48,603 nucleotides of DNA from Prosthecobacter sp. (GCF_020439865.1 NZ_JAGRPF010000123.1:1-48603); one strand, 5' to 3'; positions 17,057 through 25,748 are shown, numbered from the stretch's first letter. The notes: a model not told the origin generated them from the letters alone. Program-made: numbers and translations.

Positions 17057-18412
17057 TCAGGCTTCAGAGTTTGGCTTGCGCACACGGGAGAAGGCCACGC
17101 CCTCGATCTCCACGAGTAGGTCCGGGCGGCACACATCCGCCACCGCGTAGATCGCGGGCAGGCGGCCCAGACGCCGCTCGCACACGGCACGCACCTTTTC
17201 ATAGTCCGTGGCGTGTTTCACATAGACATGGACTTTCGCCAGATCTGCCAGCGTGGCTCCGGCGTCAGCCCAGCCCAGCCGTGCGAAGTTTTCCGGTGCG
17301 ATGAGCTTCTCGATGTTCGTGAGCGTCTGCTCGGTCTGGCCGACGGCATCGCCTTTGTACACCGTCTCCGAGTTCACAATGCTCGCCGTGCCGGAAATCC
17401 AGATCGTCACGTCCTCCCCTGTGCGCACCGCCATGGCACGAGCAAACTTCGGACTCTTCACCGAATACTCTTTCGGATAATCGAAGGCGGAGGTTTGCAG
17501 CGGATTCTCCAACGGCAGAAGGAAAACGTCATCGCGCTTTGTGTGCAGCGCCATGCAGGCCGTGATGAGCCCATGGCAGAGCGTGCCGATGCCCGTGCTG
17601 GCCGGATAAACCGCCTGCCCGCGATGCAGCGTGGGCACCGGGCGGTTGTCGAAAGGAATACCGGCGAAGAAGTCCGTGCGGGCGCGGTTCAGCTCGCGGT
17701 AGCGCTCCACACCATCCACCTCCTCCGTGATGCAGCCCTGGTAGAGCCAGGTTCGCACCACGTCCTCAAAAGCCGCGCCACCGCGCCGCAGCGCCGCCTG
17801 GAGATTTTCAAAGGCCTCGAATGACTGATCGTAGGCCGTCCGGCCCTCGCGATGCAACGAACCGCCGGAGGCATAAATCCATCGCAGGCCGTCATATTCC
17901 ACCGTCACCAGATGTTCGTCATGGTGCTCCACCTTCGCATGAGTGGTGCCCACCGCCCAGGCCTCGATCGCGATGCCACGCCCCTCGCAAGGCGGCTGCA
18001 CCACAAACAGCGTCAACGGCATCTTTTCACCATAACAGGCCTCGAAAAGCAGCTCCGCCGTCGGCACATCCTCCCGGGAGCGCAGAAACACGGTCTGCAT
18101 CGTCACCTCCATCGGCTCACCTTGCTGGCGCAGGATGGCACGGATGGTGGAGAGCGCCTCCCATGCCTCGTCTTTAAAGTCCCCGCCGCATTGGGGTGTC
18201 ACCATCATCGCCACGCGTCGCACCTTGCCGAGGTCAATCACCGTATGATGCTGCACGCCCATGAGACAGGGAGGCATGTCCGGTCCGGAAAACCTGCCCG
18301 GCACCGCGTGCGAGCATCCATGCGCCGCACAACCCGCGTCGAGCAGCCGTTTGTCCGGGGCCAGGTGGTAGCAAATCGGCGTTTCCTTGGCGAGAGAAGC
18401 AGGGGAAGACAT
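17057..18412 (-). CDS. Triple RidA/YjgF-like protein with chorismatase-like C-terminal half
   Basis: A 451-aa cytosolic protein built from three successive YjgF/RidA-like domains, at about residues 45-150, 160-290 and 310-450. The last two together resemble the FkbO/Hyg5/XanB2 chorismatase fold: WISGTASIVNSETVYKGDAVGQTEQTLTNIEKL and the ending LLVEIEGVAF are characteristic. Whether it hydrolyses chorismate cannot be decided here. The ATG at 18412 is preceded by GGAGGT at 7 bp spacing, one of the few clear ribosome sites in the window, so it is preferred over the GTG at 18421. It heads the five-gene minus-strand operon with DUF1549/1553 9 bp downstream. Confidence 0.78.
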   Translation of the reverse strand: MSSPASLAKETPICYHLAPDKRLLDAGCAAHGCSHAVPGRFSGPDMPPCLMGVQHHTVIDLGKVRRVAMMVTPQCGGDFKDEAWEALSTIRAILRQQGEPMEVTMQTVFLRSREDVPTAELLFEACYGEKMPLTLFVVQPPCEGRGIAIEAWAVGTTHAKVEHHDEHLVTVEYDGLRWIYASGGSLHREGRTAYDQSFEAFENLQAALRRGGAAFEDVVRTWLYQGCITEEVDGVERYRELNRARTDFFAGIPFDNRPVPTLHRGQAVYPASTGIGTLCHGLITACMALHTKRDDVFLLPLENPLQTSAFDYPKEYSVKSPKFARAMAVRTGEDVTIWISGTASIVNSETVYKGDAVGQTEQTLTNIEKLIAPENFARLGWADAGATLADLAKVHVYVKHATDYEKVRAVCERRLGRLPAIYAVADVCRPDLLVEIEGVAFSRVRKPNSEA

Positions 18413-18440
18413 GGCGGGCACCTCCAGGCGAATGTTGAAT

Positions 18441-18508
18441 GTTGTTAAACTCGCATCGGAAAGCCGCCTTGGAGCTCAAAGAAGCATCCTTGATGCAACT
18501 TTAACAAC
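18441..18508. promoter_or_regulatory. Inverted repeat in divergent promoter region
   Basis: GTTGTTAAACTCGCATC at 18441-18457 is matched by its reverse complement at 18492-18508 with 15 of 17 positions identical; the arms are 34 bp apart. It lies in the 228-bp region between the divergent RidA-like operon and the haemoglobin gene, nearer the former. This could be a pair of operator half-sites for a shared regulator. No regulator is assigned, and the sequence is not a good FNR-type box. Confidence 0.45.
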
Positions 18509-18640
18509 GGGCAGACCCATGGGCATATGTTGGCCTCCAGTGTGCCTTTGTTGCTCGATGGCGGCGCAAAATGTGGGCAACGAAGCATATCTTTCGCGCA
18601 TAAGTAGCATCCACTGTGCATGTTTAATCAACCTCCAACC

Positions 18641-19237
18641 ATGAAGCTGATCCTGACCTCCCTCGCAACCATCACCGTCGTGATGACCCTGCTCGTACAT
18701 GCCGCGCTCGCCGCCGATCCGGCCGCCGTTGCCTCCGAGTCCGCCACGAATACCGTCTGCCCTGTCACCGGCAAACCCGCCGATCCGGCGATCACCGCCG
18801 AGTATGAGGGCCGCAAGTGGTCCTTTGCGAAAGAAGCATGCAAAACGAAATGGCTGAAGGCCCGCGAGGACAGCCTGTATCAAAAACTCGGCGGCAAGGC
18901 GGCCATCGACGCCGTGGTGGACGCGTTTTACGTCAAAGTGCTGGCCGACAAGCGGGTGAATGACTTCTTTGCCGACGTGAGCATGGACAAGCAGCGCCGG
19001 AAGCAGAAGGAGTTCTTGTCGTTCGCCTTTGGCGGCCCGTTGCCGTGGACCGGCAAGGATATGCGCAAGGCGCACGAAGGCATGGGCCTCACCGAAGAGC
19101 ATTTTAACGCCATCGCTGAGAACCTCGTGGGCACCCTAAAGGACTTCAAAGTGAAGCAGGAACTCATCGACCAGGTCGTCGCCATTGCGGTTTCCACCAA
19201 GGATGATGTTTTGGGCCATCCCAAGAAGGCAAACTGA
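18641..19237 (+). CDS. Exported YHS-like / truncated haemoglobin fusion
   Basis: A 198-aa protein. Residues 1-25 form a signal peptide (LTSLATITVVMTLLVHAALA). Residues 40-72 resemble a YHS metal-binding domain (CPVTGKPADPA...YEGRKWSFAKEACKTKW). Residues 79-195 are a group I truncated haemoglobin: LYQKLGGKAAIDAVVDAFY at the start, FGGP in the middle and MRKAHEGMGLTEEHFNAIAENL with proximal His145. Group I truncated haemoglobins can oxidise NO or bind O2; the signal peptide places this one outside the cytoplasm, which is unusual. ATG 18641 is chosen for the signal peptide; an in-frame ATG at 18620 adds seven residues. It is a monocistronic gene with a hairpin terminator downstream. Confidence 0.85.
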   Translation: MKLILTSLATITVVMTLLVHAALAADPAAVASESATNTVCPVTGKPADPAITAEYEGRKWSFAKEACKTKWLKAREDSLYQKLGGKAAIDAVVDAFYVKVLADKRVNDFFADVSMDKQRRKQKEFLSFAFGGPLPWTGKDMRKAHEGMGLTEEHFNAIAENLVGTLKDFKVKQELIDQVVAIAVSTKDDVLGHPKKAN

Positions 19238-19264
19238 GAGCCGTCCATCTCTCTATTGCTGATT

Positions 19265-19306
19265 GAACGCCGCAATAAGTGCCCGGAGTCACTTGTTGCG
19301 GCGTTC
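19265..19306 (+). terminator. Hairpin terminator after the haemoglobin gene
   Basis: A 17-bp stem (GAACGCCGCAATAAGTG at 19265-19281 with its complement at 19290-19306, one G-T wobble) encloses an 8-base loop, 28 bp after the stop. It is followed by only TAAAT rather than a long U tract, so it may act in both directions or be a simple transcription block. Confidence 0.65.
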
Positions 19307-19380
19307 TAAATGACGCTATGGCGATTTCGGTTTAAACATGTTTTCTTATCAAAGTGGCTCGAATGACTGTCGCCACAGCT

Positions 19381-19413
19381 AAAGAAAAGCTCCCCTTCAA
19401 AGAAGAAGAGCTT
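19381..19413 (-). terminator. Minus-strand terminator of the DUF932 remnant
   Basis: Read on the minus strand, AAGCTC (19413-19408) and GAGCTT (19392-19387) form a 6-bp stem followed by TTCTTT. It lies just past the stop of the DUF932-like fragment and looks like its relic rho-independent terminator. Confidence 0.4.
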
Positions 19414-19419
19414 CGCTTT

Positions 19420-19640
19420 TCACGCGGATAGGCCGACGTGAGTGTCCAGAAGGCCATGGAGGGCTTCGGTGCGTTTGGGCAGTTCGGCGAGGTTTCCGTC
19501 TTTCAGGGACTCGGTGAACGCGTTGAACAGGCTCCAGACGTTACGACCCTCAAAGGCATCATGACGGGGCTCGCGCCATTCATGAAGCACTTTCTGGATC
19601 AAACGGTTGGAGCACAGGTTCTTCTCGGAACTCGTGCTCC
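19420..19640 (-). pseudogene. C-terminal remnant of a DUF932 protein
   Basis: The minus frame ends with VWSLFNAFTESLK, then LPKRTEALHGLLDTHVGLSA, which resembles the C-terminus of DUF932 proteins (phage/plasmid-associated, usually about 250-350 aa). Only about 60 recognisable residues remain; the sequence upstream does not continue the family in any frame, so this is a 5'-truncated fragment. It marks past mobile DNA at this spot. Confidence 0.5.
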
Positions 19641-20012
19641 CGCGTGGCCGGTGACGGAGCATGGGCCAGTCCTCGTGGAAAGGAGGGGAGGAACTGGCCC
19701 TGCATCCGGCATCGGTGGCACGGCCAAGGGAGGCCGGGGCAACGGCTGGTCTGCCATTCGGACGAAGAAGGAGCCGATGCCAGACGGGCCGTTGGCGGTG
19801 GGGGAGGGCACACGTGCATGGGTGAACGCTGCCAGAGCGTTATGGAAGGCGGCGCCTGCGATCACTGATGCACCAAGAACAGCGGTGGCGTGAGCTGGAC
19901 CGAAGATCGAGCGTGCCGAGGCGTGTCGAAAGTGAGGGGCGTTGCGGGGAAACCTCCCCGCTCGAAGGGGGAGCGGCCCACGAAGTCGCCGCGAGGGGAA
20001 GGCTTTCCCCAT
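19641..20012. other. Intergenic, no gene recognised
   Basis: About 370 bp with open frames on both strands whose translations are Pro/Arg-rich and have no family features. Short G/C palindromes occur near 19945-20010 (for example GGGGAAACCTCCCC), close to the stop of the next minus-strand gene, and could help terminate transcription. I see no RNA gene here. Confidence 0.5.
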
Positions 20013-22769
20013 CTACTTCACCAGCTTGAAAGTGGTGCCGGTGTTCGACTCGATCATCCCATTTTGGGTGAACTGAAAGATGAACTCCCTGCCGACCAAA
20101 GCAGCCGCGCTTCGCTCGCACAGACGAACAAATGCCGGTGTCCCCATGGTTCTGTGCCAGCCTTGAGAGCCGACGTAGATGCGGGCACCCTGCCGGTTGG
20201 GAAGCACTCCTCCATTGCCTTCATAGATGGCGCGGCAAACATTCACGACCTTCCCATCTGGTGAGAGTTCGCGATACGTTCGATGCCAGGTGAGGGTTCC
20301 CGCGAAACTGATCTCATCGGTGAACTCGATTTGCCCCAAATCCTTGGCACGAGTGACTGCGACAAAGCAAGGCTTGGGAACGCTAATCGGCACGCCCTGT
20401 GGTTGTTGTGCGGCTCCAGCAGCCGGAGCCTTCGGTGACTGCTTACTGTTGGTCACATCATAGACCTTGGCCCGCTGCGACGTGATGGAGAGCGTCTTCC
20501 CAGCCTCTTTCAGTCGCAGCGTGAGGTCTGCACGCCCCTTGTGCCATTCACCGGCTTCGTTTTCGTTGTAGAACTCGATCGTGTATTCTGCCTGCCAAAG
20601 TCCGCCTTCCTGGACAATGCGGATCTCACCAATGATCTTTTCGCTGCCCACTGGCCACTTGGCTCGATGCGCTTGTTCGTCAGCACCAATCGCATCTCTC
20701 GTCAGCAAGCCCTTGTCGAGGAAGTCCACCATCGCTTCATAGTCTGCGATCATGCCTTGAAGGTCGCCTTTTGAGGCTTTGGCATGATGCTCAGAGACAA
20801 ACGCTTTCACATCACTTGCCGAGATGGCTGGCGGAGGAGGGGGCGCAGGAGGCTGAGGTGGCGGTGCGACCTCTGTCACTTTCTGAGGAGGCGGCTCGTG
20901 GGGCTTCTCGATGGCCTTCGTCACAATCATCACGGACGTGCCCTGGGTTAAGTCCAAGAGTTGAGGCGTGGGAAGTTCGGGAAGCTTGGCAGGAAGTGGC
21001 GAGCTAGCCGTTTTGATGGTGGTCCACCAATTGCGGGTGGTCTCAGGTTTCCACTCGGACATGTTTCCAGGTTCCCAATAGTGAAGGCTTGAGGCCACAT
21101 CGCCTGCCTGGACACTGCCATCATGGGTCTGAACGATAAAAACACCCTGGCGGCCCTTCCACTCCAGCAAGCGGGCGAGCGCACGCACTTGATTGTAGTC
21201 CGGCCCAACCACTCGATCATTTAGCGGATTCTTTAGAGGGGCGTAGATCATCAGGCAAAGCTGCTTGTCTTTGACCTGAGTGCTCCAACCCGTGTTTTCA
21301 ATCTCATCGACCGGGAACGGCATCTCCACTTCAAAGACGAGGTCGGGGCAGGTCGTCTGCTTCATGAAAGTCACCTCGATCTTTCCATTCATGAGGCGCA
21401 TCAGCTTCGAGCCATCATCTGAGCAAAGAATCTTGTCGCCTTCGTCCACGCCAAAAGACTTGAGACCAAAGGAGATGGGCACGCTGGGGTGTGTGAAGGC
21501 ACAGACACTCTGGCCGGACAACTGCCAGGGGCCGTCTGGTTCACGGCGCGACGGCGGAACAGCCGATGTGATCAGGGTGCGCACTCCGAGCTTCCAATGC
21601 GTCTGGCCCGGCCAAGTCTCCCTTGAGCCTTCCTTCCAAAGCCTTTTGCTGATGTCGTCGAGCTTCTTGTATGCCGGGGAATCTTCCAACGGCAATAGCA
21701 CGAGCTTGTCGAGATCGAAAGCCAGAGGGGCTTCATCATCAGGAAAAAAGGCAAGTTCTCCAGCCTGCCACCAGTGGAGATCACCTCCCGGCACGTCTCT
21801 TCCAGGCGGACGCGGTAACTCGATGGCCCTGCTTTCGGCAATTCGCAAAATCCACACACGGCGCGACTTTCCTTCGCCAATCGTGCAGGCGATGGATTTC
21901 TGATCAGGAGACCAGGACAGATTCCCATGAGGAAATGCAGGAACCTGAATGGACGCGGTTTTGGTGAACCGATGAAGATCGAAAATGCCAATCGCGGGCT
22001 GCGATCCGGCCGCATCTCCAAAAGCGACCATCACGTCGTCTGGCGACAGGGCAACGGGGCAATCCCTCTGCACTTGAGGGATGACTTTGGTGAAGTCCGG
22101 TTGGATTTCGCCGATCTTGGCCGACTTGATGTCTTTGGGCGGATCATAGCGAAACGGCGGGGGGGCCGGTGGAACTGGAGCAATGGAAGGAGCCGCGACC
22201 ACAGGAGGTGGGTCAATCACCGGAGCTCGACCGAGGAATGAGATGGGAGACGCCAGAAGGAGTGCCGCCATCACGGAGACCCCCATTTTGACCCATCGCA
22301 GCCAGGGAAAAATCGCTGGCAACGTGTCCGCCGAAGCGGCCGTCCAGTTCCTGAGAGCTACCTGCCCCCCGATCAACCCTCCAACAAAACCACACAGCAC
22401 GCTAGGAAGCAGGGCTGCGAGGCTGACCGAAAAGACAAGCCACATTCGCGAGCGCAGTGCCCGATCCAGAGAGGCGCTGTCCGCCCCGCTGGCGTCCCAT
22501 GTTGCCAACGCGGTAAGGACTGCTCCCGCCCATAGAGCGCAGAAGACACCCGCTTGAATACCAAGGCGGCCCGCCTCGCCCGGCGCATGGAACCGTGACG
22601 TGAACTCCTTCCGGGCAAGAATTACGGTCACCAGCGCTGAGATCACCGACAGCGCCAAAATCAAAACGAGTTGAAGCTGCGTGCCGGCGATAAAGCCAGG
22701 TATGGTCACAATGGAACTTCTAAAGAGCGCCACCGAAAGCCCAGTGACTGCTCCCGTGATGAGTGCCAT
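20013..22769 (-). CDS. Large membrane protein with TolB-like and NTF2-like regions
   Basis: A protein of about 918 aa, not recognised as a named family. Four or five hydrophobic segments occupy the first ~200 residues. A Pro-rich linker (VIDPPPVVAAPSIAPVPPAPPP) leads into a long soluble region with TolB/WD-like signatures (CPVALSPDDVMVAFGDAAG, GNLSWSPDQKSIACTIGEG). A second Pro-rich linker (EVAPPPQPPAPPPPPAIS) precedes an alpha-helical NTF2/SnoaL-like segment (VKAFVSEHHAKASKGDLQGM) and a C-terminal beta-rich tail. Start choice is uncertain: the frame is open to a TTG at 22850 that would overlap the XRE gene, and a GTG lies at 22814; the ATG at 22769 is used here. It is probably co-transcribed with the XRE regulator. 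Confidence 0.7.
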   Translation of the reverse strand: MALITGAVTGLSVALFRSSIVTIPGFIAGTQLQLVLILALSVISALVTVILARKEFTSRFHAPGEAGRLGIQAGVFCALWAGAVLTALATWDASGADSASLDRALRSRMWLVFSVSLAALLPSVLCGFVGGLIGGQVALRNWTAASADTLPAIFPWLRWVKMGVSVMAALLLASPISFLGRAPVIDPPPVVAAPSIAPVPPAPPPFRYDPPKDIKSAKIGEIQPDFTKVIPQVQRDCPVALSPDDVMVAFGDAAGSQPAIGIFDLHRFTKTASIQVPAFPHGNLSWSPDQKSIACTIGEGKSRRVWILRIAESRAIELPRPPGRDVPGGDLHWWQAGELAFFPDDEAPLAFDLDKLVLLPLEDSPAYKKLDDISKRLWKEGSRETWPGQTHWKLGVRTLITSAVPPSRREPDGPWQLSGQSVCAFTHPSVPISFGLKSFGVDEGDKILCSDDGSKLMRLMNGKIEVTFMKQTTCPDLVFEVEMPFPVDEIENTGWSTQVKDKQLCLMIYAPLKNPLNDRVVGPDYNQVRALARLLEWKGRQGVFIVQTHDGSVQAGDVASSLHYWEPGNMSEWKPETTRNWWTTIKTASSPLPAKLPELPTPQLLDLTQGTSVMIVTKAIEKPHEPPPQKVTEVAPPPQPPAPPPPPAISASDVKAFVSEHHAKASKGDLQGMIADYEAMVDFLDKGLLTRDAIGADEQAHRAKWPVGSEKIIGEIRIVQEGGLWQAEYTIEFYNENEAGEWHKGRADLTLRLKEAGKTLSITSQRAKVYDVTNSKQSPKAPAAGAAQQPQGVPISVPKPCFVAVTRAKDLGQIEFTDEISFAGTLTWHRTYRELSPDGKVVNVCRAIYEGNGGVLPNRQGARIYVGSQGWHRTMGTPAFVRLCERSAAALVGREFIFQFTQNGMIESNTGTTFKLVK

Positions 22770-22827
22770 CAGAGAGGCTTTGTCCGTGATAAGAGAGGTG
22801 CCTGAATCCTTCACGGGCCGATGACTA

Positions 22828-23295
22828 TCACACGGCTGCCAGTCCGACAACCGGAGTGTCAGTCACCAGTTGCTGCACTTTTGCGAGCATGGCCGGGGAG
22901 GGTTTCGCCACGCCGTGCTCCCATTCGCGGACATTTTTCGCGATGACCTGAATCCTCCGACCAAAGGCAAACTGGCTCAACCCCATGATCCTTCGAGCCA
23001 TCAAGACTTGGTCAGCCGGGGTTTGGACAGCCACCGGATACGAGCCGAGGAAACCGATGAGGCGTGGCCAAAAGGAGGCCGTCGGAGCCACCTCGTCACG
23101 TTCCCAACGTTCATAGTGTTCGCGCAAAGTGTTCAGACGTTCAGCGGCCTGAACCTGGGTCAATTTCAAGACCAGCCTTCGAGACCGCAGGTGCTGCCCC
23201 AAGGTTACCGGCCTGATTTTGAACCCCTTCTGAACGAGCTTGCGCAACCTGACCGCCGTTCTGGAGGCCTTGAGGGTGAAGTAGCAAAATGGCAA
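22828..23295 (-). CDS. XRE-family regulator with two HTH motifs
   Basis: A 155-aa protein with two helix-turn-helix domains. The first (LGQHLRSRRLVLKLTQVQAAERLNTLREHYERWERDEVAPTASFWPRLIGFLG) follows the pattern of Xre proteins often found near mobile elements; the second is ADQVLMARRIMGLSQFAFGRRIQVIAKNVREWEHG. No ATG is available: the frame is closed upstream by a stop at 23314-23316, leaving the TTG at 23295 or a later TTG as start. It precedes the large membrane protein on the same strand. A perfect palindrome just upstream may be its own operator. Confidence 0.75.
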   Translation of the reverse strand: MPFCYFTLKASRTAVRLRKLVQKGFKIRPVTLGQHLRSRRLVLKLTQVQAAERLNTLREHYERWERDEVAPTASFWPRLIGFLGSYPVAVQTPADQVLMARRIMGLSQFAFGRRIQVIAKNVREWEHGVAKPSPAMLAKVQQLVTDTPVVGLAAV

Positions 23296-23304
23296 AATAG
23301 GATG

Positions 23305-23323
23305 ATACGTATTTCACGTGAAA
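23305..23323. promoter_or_regulatory. Palindromic candidate operator upstream of the XRE gene
   Basis: TTTCACGTGAAA at 23312-23323 is a perfect 12-bp palindrome; ATACGTAT at 23305-23312 is a second palindrome abutting it. Both lie 10-28 bp before the TTG start of the XRE regulator, where an autoregulatory operator would be expected. No regulator-binding data support this; it is inferred from position. Confidence 0.4.
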
Positions 23324-23373
23324 ACGAGTGGCTCTTTATGAGGCGGAATGCTGTTTGAAAAGGAGGCTCGACG

Positions 23374-24270
23374 TTACTGATGCAATTGGGAGCGGAGACT
23401 TAGCCATTTCTCCCAGGCAACGCTTTCGAGATATAGGGCTGTTTTCTCGTCGAGCGACGCAGTTTGGTTCATCGCCATGTGTTTGAACATCCACTTGGCC
23501 ATCTTCGCCTGATAGGCATCCGGTTTGAACGTTGCGAGGATGGCTTTGTCCGGCTCGTATTTGCCATGCGGCCAGACGTGGAAGGTACGCGGCAGTCTAC
23601 CGACGGGCGACTCGCCGGTGAGCGCAGCGTAGAAGCAGGCGAGGTTTAGAAAATGACCTTCATCACCAGGATGGGAGCTGTCCTGCGGATGTTGAAGGGC
23701 CAGATCAGGGCGCTCGTCATAAACTCGCGCCCACGCGGTGGAGCAGGGCGCGAAGAGCTTGATTTTGTTCTTCACCGCCAGATCAAAGATGCGTTTTCGA
23801 CCCTCGGCCTCGCGTTCGGTCTTGCCCCAGCCCATCTCGTAGAACATCGGTTCGCCACCGGCGGCACGGATGGCTTCACAGTATCGGGTGACGGCGGCGG
23901 CATGATCTGGGCTGCCATCTTTCGGCGATTCATCCCCCATGATGAACCGGCACACGACCATCATGGCGACGATGTTCGGCTTCTCCTCCGCGATCTTATC
24001 GAGAAAGGTCTGCTCTGGCTTCACGCCATACTCGTAGCGGTTAAAACTCGGTTCGAGATAGACTCGGATGTCGCTGCCGCTGCGACCGACTGCCTCTGGG
24101 ATGACTGCGCGACCGACGTGACCGGCGATCTTGCCATCCACAACTTTCGCGACCTCACGCGGCAGATCGTTCCAATACATGCTGCTGCTGCCGACAAAAA
24201 GAAGCTTCAGCGGTTCTGCGGCAGAGAGTGGAAAACACAGCGATGCCAGGACGAGCAGTATGAGTTTCAT
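23374..24270 (-). CDS. Exported SGNH/GDSL-like hydrolase
   Basis: A 298-aa protein with signal peptide MKLILLVLASLCFPLSAAEP. It has SGNH-hydrolase landmarks: block I KLLFVGSSSMYWNDL (Ser nucleophile in GSSS) and the C-terminal Asp/His pair in DSSHPGDEGHFLNLACFYAAL. These enzymes remove acyl or acetyl esters from lipids or glycans; the substrate is unknown. It is the last gene of the long sigma-led run and overlaps the ankyrin gene by 4 bp. Confidence 0.8.
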   Translation of the reverse strand: MKLILLVLASLCFPLSAAEPLKLLFVGSSSMYWNDLPREVAKVVDGKIAGHVGRAVIPEAVGRSGSDIRVYLEPSFNRYEYGVKPEQTFLDKIAEEKPNIVAMMVVCRFIMGDESPKDGSPDHAAAVTRYCEAIRAAGGEPMFYEMGWGKTEREAEGRKRIFDLAVKNKIKLFAPCSTAWARVYDERPDLALQHPQDSSHPGDEGHFLNLACFYAALTGESPVGRLPRTFHVWPHGKYEPDKAILATFKPDAYQAKMAKWMFKHMAMNQTASLDEKTALYLESVAWEKWLSLRSQLHQ

Positions 24271-25748
24271 TGCTGGTTGTAGCCTTTCTTCTTCGGCAGA
24301 GCATCCCGATCTGGCGGCGGTGGCGGTTCGACGCCGTTCGCTCGCATGATGGAGCTGATCGCGTCGATCGTTGGCACGCTAGGCTTGAAGTTTCCGGGGC
24401 GGAAGCCTTGCGCGATGAGCAGCGGTGTCCAGCCGCGGTCGTTCTTCTGATTCCACACGGCGATCTTTGCGCTTTTCGCGGCGAGGAGTTTGGCGACCTT
24501 TGGCAGGCTTTTGTAGGCCGCGCCGTGCATGGCGGTCTGTTTTTTCTTGTCTACGGCATTCACGTCCGCGCCGAGACTGATGAGATACTCGCAAGCGGCC
24601 ACGCATTCATCTTCAGTGCCGGCTTCTTCATCGGGCGCATAGCAGCCGAGGCCTGCAGCGGCCATCAGCGGCGTGGAGCCATCGGCGTTCGGTTTGTGTG
24701 GGTCCGCGCCGAGTTGAACGAGCAGCTTCATCATCTCCAGGTCGGCGTTGCGGCACGCGAGCAGGAAAGGCGTGGCACCGTGGAAGTTGATCGCGCCAAA
24801 GGCCTTCGCCTTGGCTCCTTTCGCGAGCGTGGCATCGACTTTGGCACCGGCTTTCACGATCTCGCGGATGAAATCGAGGCTGCTCAGTTTGCCATGCGTG
24901 TCCGGCGGCGGCTGACCGGCTTCGTCGTCGCCATGCGGCGGCTTGCGCACCCAGGTGATCGTGTGCAGCGCAGTGAAGCCGTTGCGCATGTCATTTGGGT
25001 CGGCTCCGGCACGGATGAGATCCATCGCAAGCTCGAAGTGACCGTTCTCGGCAGCCAAAAGCACCGCGCTGGTGCCCTTCGGCGCATCGCGGCCTCCAGT
25101 GGACTCCTGGGTATCGATGGCGTCATGCACACTCGCGCCAAGCTGAATCAGCTTTTTGACAGCGGCGGTCCGTCCTTCTCGCGCGGCAAACAAGAGAGCC
25201 GTGAAACCCGATTCGAGCCGATGATCGAGTTTCGCGTCATGCTTGACGAGCAACTCGATGACCTCCGCATGCCCCTCCGCCGCGGCCCACATGAGCGCAG
25301 TTTGATCCTCACGATCTTGAGCGTCCACTTTCGCACCTTTTTCGAGCAGGCCCTGCACCACACCGACGCGACCTGTGCGGCTTGCAACCATGAGCGCCGT
25401 CTCACCGCCGCGTCGTTTCACCTGCGCATTGGCTCCCGCCTTCAACAGCGTTCGCGCGATGTCTTCGCTTCCGTTTTCACATGCGAGCAGCAACGGCGTG
25501 ATGCCATATCGATTCGCCAATTCGGCCTTCGCGCCCGCGGCGAGCAGTTTTTCGACGATCTCGGCCTTGTCATGGTAGGCCGCCCAGTGCAACGCCGTCG
25601 CTCCATCGGCCTGCGCGGAATTCACATCGGCCTTCGAGGCGATTTGAGCGGAAACCGCGTTCCAGTCCTGCTTTTCGGCCAAGTCGGGCAAATCGACCGC
25701 GAAGACGCGGATCGTGCTGAGAGCTACAATGGTCAGCAATCGTTTCAC
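24267..25748 (-). CDS. Exported ankyrin-repeat protein
   Basis: A 493-aa protein beginning with a hydrophobic signal-like segment (RLLTIVALSTIRVFAVDLP), followed by about ten ankyrin repeats (for example DGATALHWAAYHDKAEIVEKLL, DQTALMWAAAEGHAEVIELL, DGSTPLMAAAGLGC). Ankyrin repeats mediate protein binding; the partner is unknown. The start is a GTG at 25748 that overlaps the DUF1552 stop as GTGA, so translation is coupled. An exported ankyrin protein beside DUF1552 genes recurs in this phylum group, suggesting a surface or periplasmic scaffold (inference). Confidence 0.85.
   Translation of the reverse strand: MKRLLTIVALSTIRVFAVDLPDLAEKQDWNAVSAQIASKADVNSAQADGATALHWAAYHDKAEIVEKLLAAGAKAELANRYGITPLLLACENGSEDIARTLLKAGANAQVKRRGGETALMVASRTGRVGVVQGLLEKGAKVDAQDREDQTALMWAAAEGHAEVIELLVKHDAKLDHRLESGFTALLFAAREGRTAAVKKLIQLGASVHDAIDTQESTGGRDAPKGTSAVLLAAENGHFELAMDLIRAGADPNDMRNGFTALHTITWVRKPPHGDDEAGQPPPDTHGKLSSLDFIREIVKAGAKVDATLAKGAKAKAFGAINFHGATPFLLACRNADLEMMKLLVQLGADPHKPNADGSTPLMAAAGLGCYAPDEEAGTEDECVAACEYLISLGADVNAVDKKKQTAMHGAAYKSLPKVAKLLAAKSAKIAVWNQKNDRGWTPLLIAQGFRPGNFKPSVPTIDAISSIMRANGVEPPPPPDRDALPKKKGYNQQ

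Noticed and set aside
18485..18510. FNR/CRP-like box near TTGATGCAACTTTAA
   Set aside because: The right half does not match ATCAA; the stronger signal is the longer inverted repeat described above.
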